A DNA stretch of 64,000 bases from Centropus unirufus (taxonomy: Eukaryota; Chordata; Aves; Cuculiformes; Centropidae), in assembly GCA_013397695.1 (NCBI GenBank), contig VYZI01000258.1, forward strand, positions 865,322 to 929,321. The letters run 5' to 3'. The notes below the pieces were generated by a model, which was given only the letters and a program-made list of their open reading frames with translations, had not been told where the DNA came from and did no database searches. Below are positions 63,530-64,000 of the stretch, one piece after another. The stretch's first letter is position 1. Every line of letters starts with the position of its first letter. The position numbers and the translations under genes are program-made.

Positions 63530-63607
63530 GAGTCACGACACAACAGCACAGTTGAAGAAGACTCTGAAGGAGATAATGATTCTGAGGAATTTTATTATGG
63601 AGGACAG
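63530..63607 (+). CDS. PARP8: PARP8 coding exon 6 (78 nt)
   Basis: The exon reads ESRHNSTVEEDSEGDND then SEEFYYGGQ in phase 0 on both sides. The acidic block EEDSEGDNDSEEF is the most recognisable part and is shared in shorter form with the start of the paralogue PARP6, so it marks the beginning of the region common to both proteins. The acceptor TTAATTAAG is pyrimidine-poor close to the AG, so splice strength may depend on more distal signals. The donor is CAG|GTAACG. At 26 codons with symmetric phases, it can be skipped in frame. Confidence 0.95.
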
Positions 63608-64000
63608 GTAACGGAGGAATTTTTTTGCACAAGTTTCAAGAAATTAATTTTTTTAAAGCTTCTGTTGTTCATTCCACGATAAATTTATTATATTCATTTC
63701 TTCTGTTTATTCAACACCAAATAGAATGCTGTGTGTATATATATAAATATATATACATAGTAGTTTACAGCAAAGATATTGAATATGTTAGTATGTAAAA
63801 TTTTACCAAATTTAAATAAGATAATTTTTTTGTATTTGCAAATACAAAGCTGTAAGAATAGAAGGAACAAGTATTCTTCAGAACATTTGAAAACGGAAGG
63901 CAATCGCTTACTTTCAGGAAATAGAAATTCACTTTTTAAAGCTTATAGGAAGTCAGGCTGGATCCAAATCTGTTTCCTTCTGGAGGACTGCCATTTTGTA
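63608..64000 (+). other. PARP8: Start of PARP8 intron 6
   Basis: AT-rich intron sequence up to the window edge, with a TA-rich microsatellite at about 63731-63758. Later PARP8 exons must lie to the right. Confidence 0.8.

Larger units (their letters stand above)
347..63607 (+). other. PARP8: PARP8 gene, 5' part (coding exons 1-6 of a larger gene)
   Basis: This is the span of the coding exons seen here; the gene continues past the right edge. Six exons, all with GT donors and AG acceptors, join into 423 nt with intron phases 1, 2, 1, 1, 0, 0 and no stop. The joined peptide starts MGMCSRQERIQKDID and continues through DFRYSDSTFTFTY, YSVHVSEDYPDNTYVSSSD, VLVTTEPIPVIFH and EEDSEGDNDSEEFYYGGQ. 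These blocks match vertebrate PARP8 as I remember it. PARP8 is a PARP-family mono-ADP-ribosyltransferase of roughly 850 residues with its catalytic domain at the C-terminus. The 141 residues here are therefore only the N-terminal part, and no NAD-binding motif is expected or seen. The paralogue PARP6 shares the acidic DSEGDN-SEEF block but lacks the MGMCSRQ start, so PARP8 is the better call. Confidence 0.95.

Overview
The window is nuclear vertebrate DNA, most likely from a bird. Three things point there: chicken-repeat-1 (CR1) LINE fragments on both strands, an ERVL-like solo LTR of the type common in birds, and a CpG-island promoter followed by very sparse coding sequence. The only gene I can support is the 5' part of PARP8, a mono-ADP-ribosyltransferase of the PARP family, on the + strand. 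I see no bacterial-style gene cluster, CRISPR array or tRNA/rRNA gene.

PARP8 layout: CpG-island promoter and 5' leader (about 1-346); coding exon 1 (347-437); exon 2 (1118-1172); exon 3 (54813-54850, only 38 nt); exon 4 (59930-60019); exon 5 (61334-61404); exon 6 (63530-63607). The six exons join with consistent phases into 423 nt, exactly 141 codons and without a stop. This is the N-terminal, non-catalytic end of the protein. The catalytic domain lies beyond the right edge. Intron 2 is about 53.6 kb and fills most of the window.

Intron 2 carries the mobile elements: a short CR1 3' end (11763-12047, +); a long degenerate CR1 (17820-21263, +) that is interrupted by a 61-bp antisense CR1 tail and by a 242-bp LTR-like insert with a 5-bp target duplication; a 5'-truncated CR1 (42757-43523, -); a solo LTR (47921-48512) with a TTGTA target duplication and two perfect ATGACTCAT motifs; and an old CR1 scrap (about 52738-52885, -). 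The rest is AT-rich unique sequence with small tandem duplications and AT-rich microsatellites.

The assembly has three N runs (14794-14938, 48107-48328, 62088-62137). A single N at 57371 sits between two identical 81-bp copies, which is almost certainly a gap-closing artefact. I found no convincing new biological system. The most interesting signals are the LTR-in-CR1 nesting, the bZIP-site-bearing LTR inside a long intron, and the PARP8 exon phase pattern, which would allow in-frame skipping.
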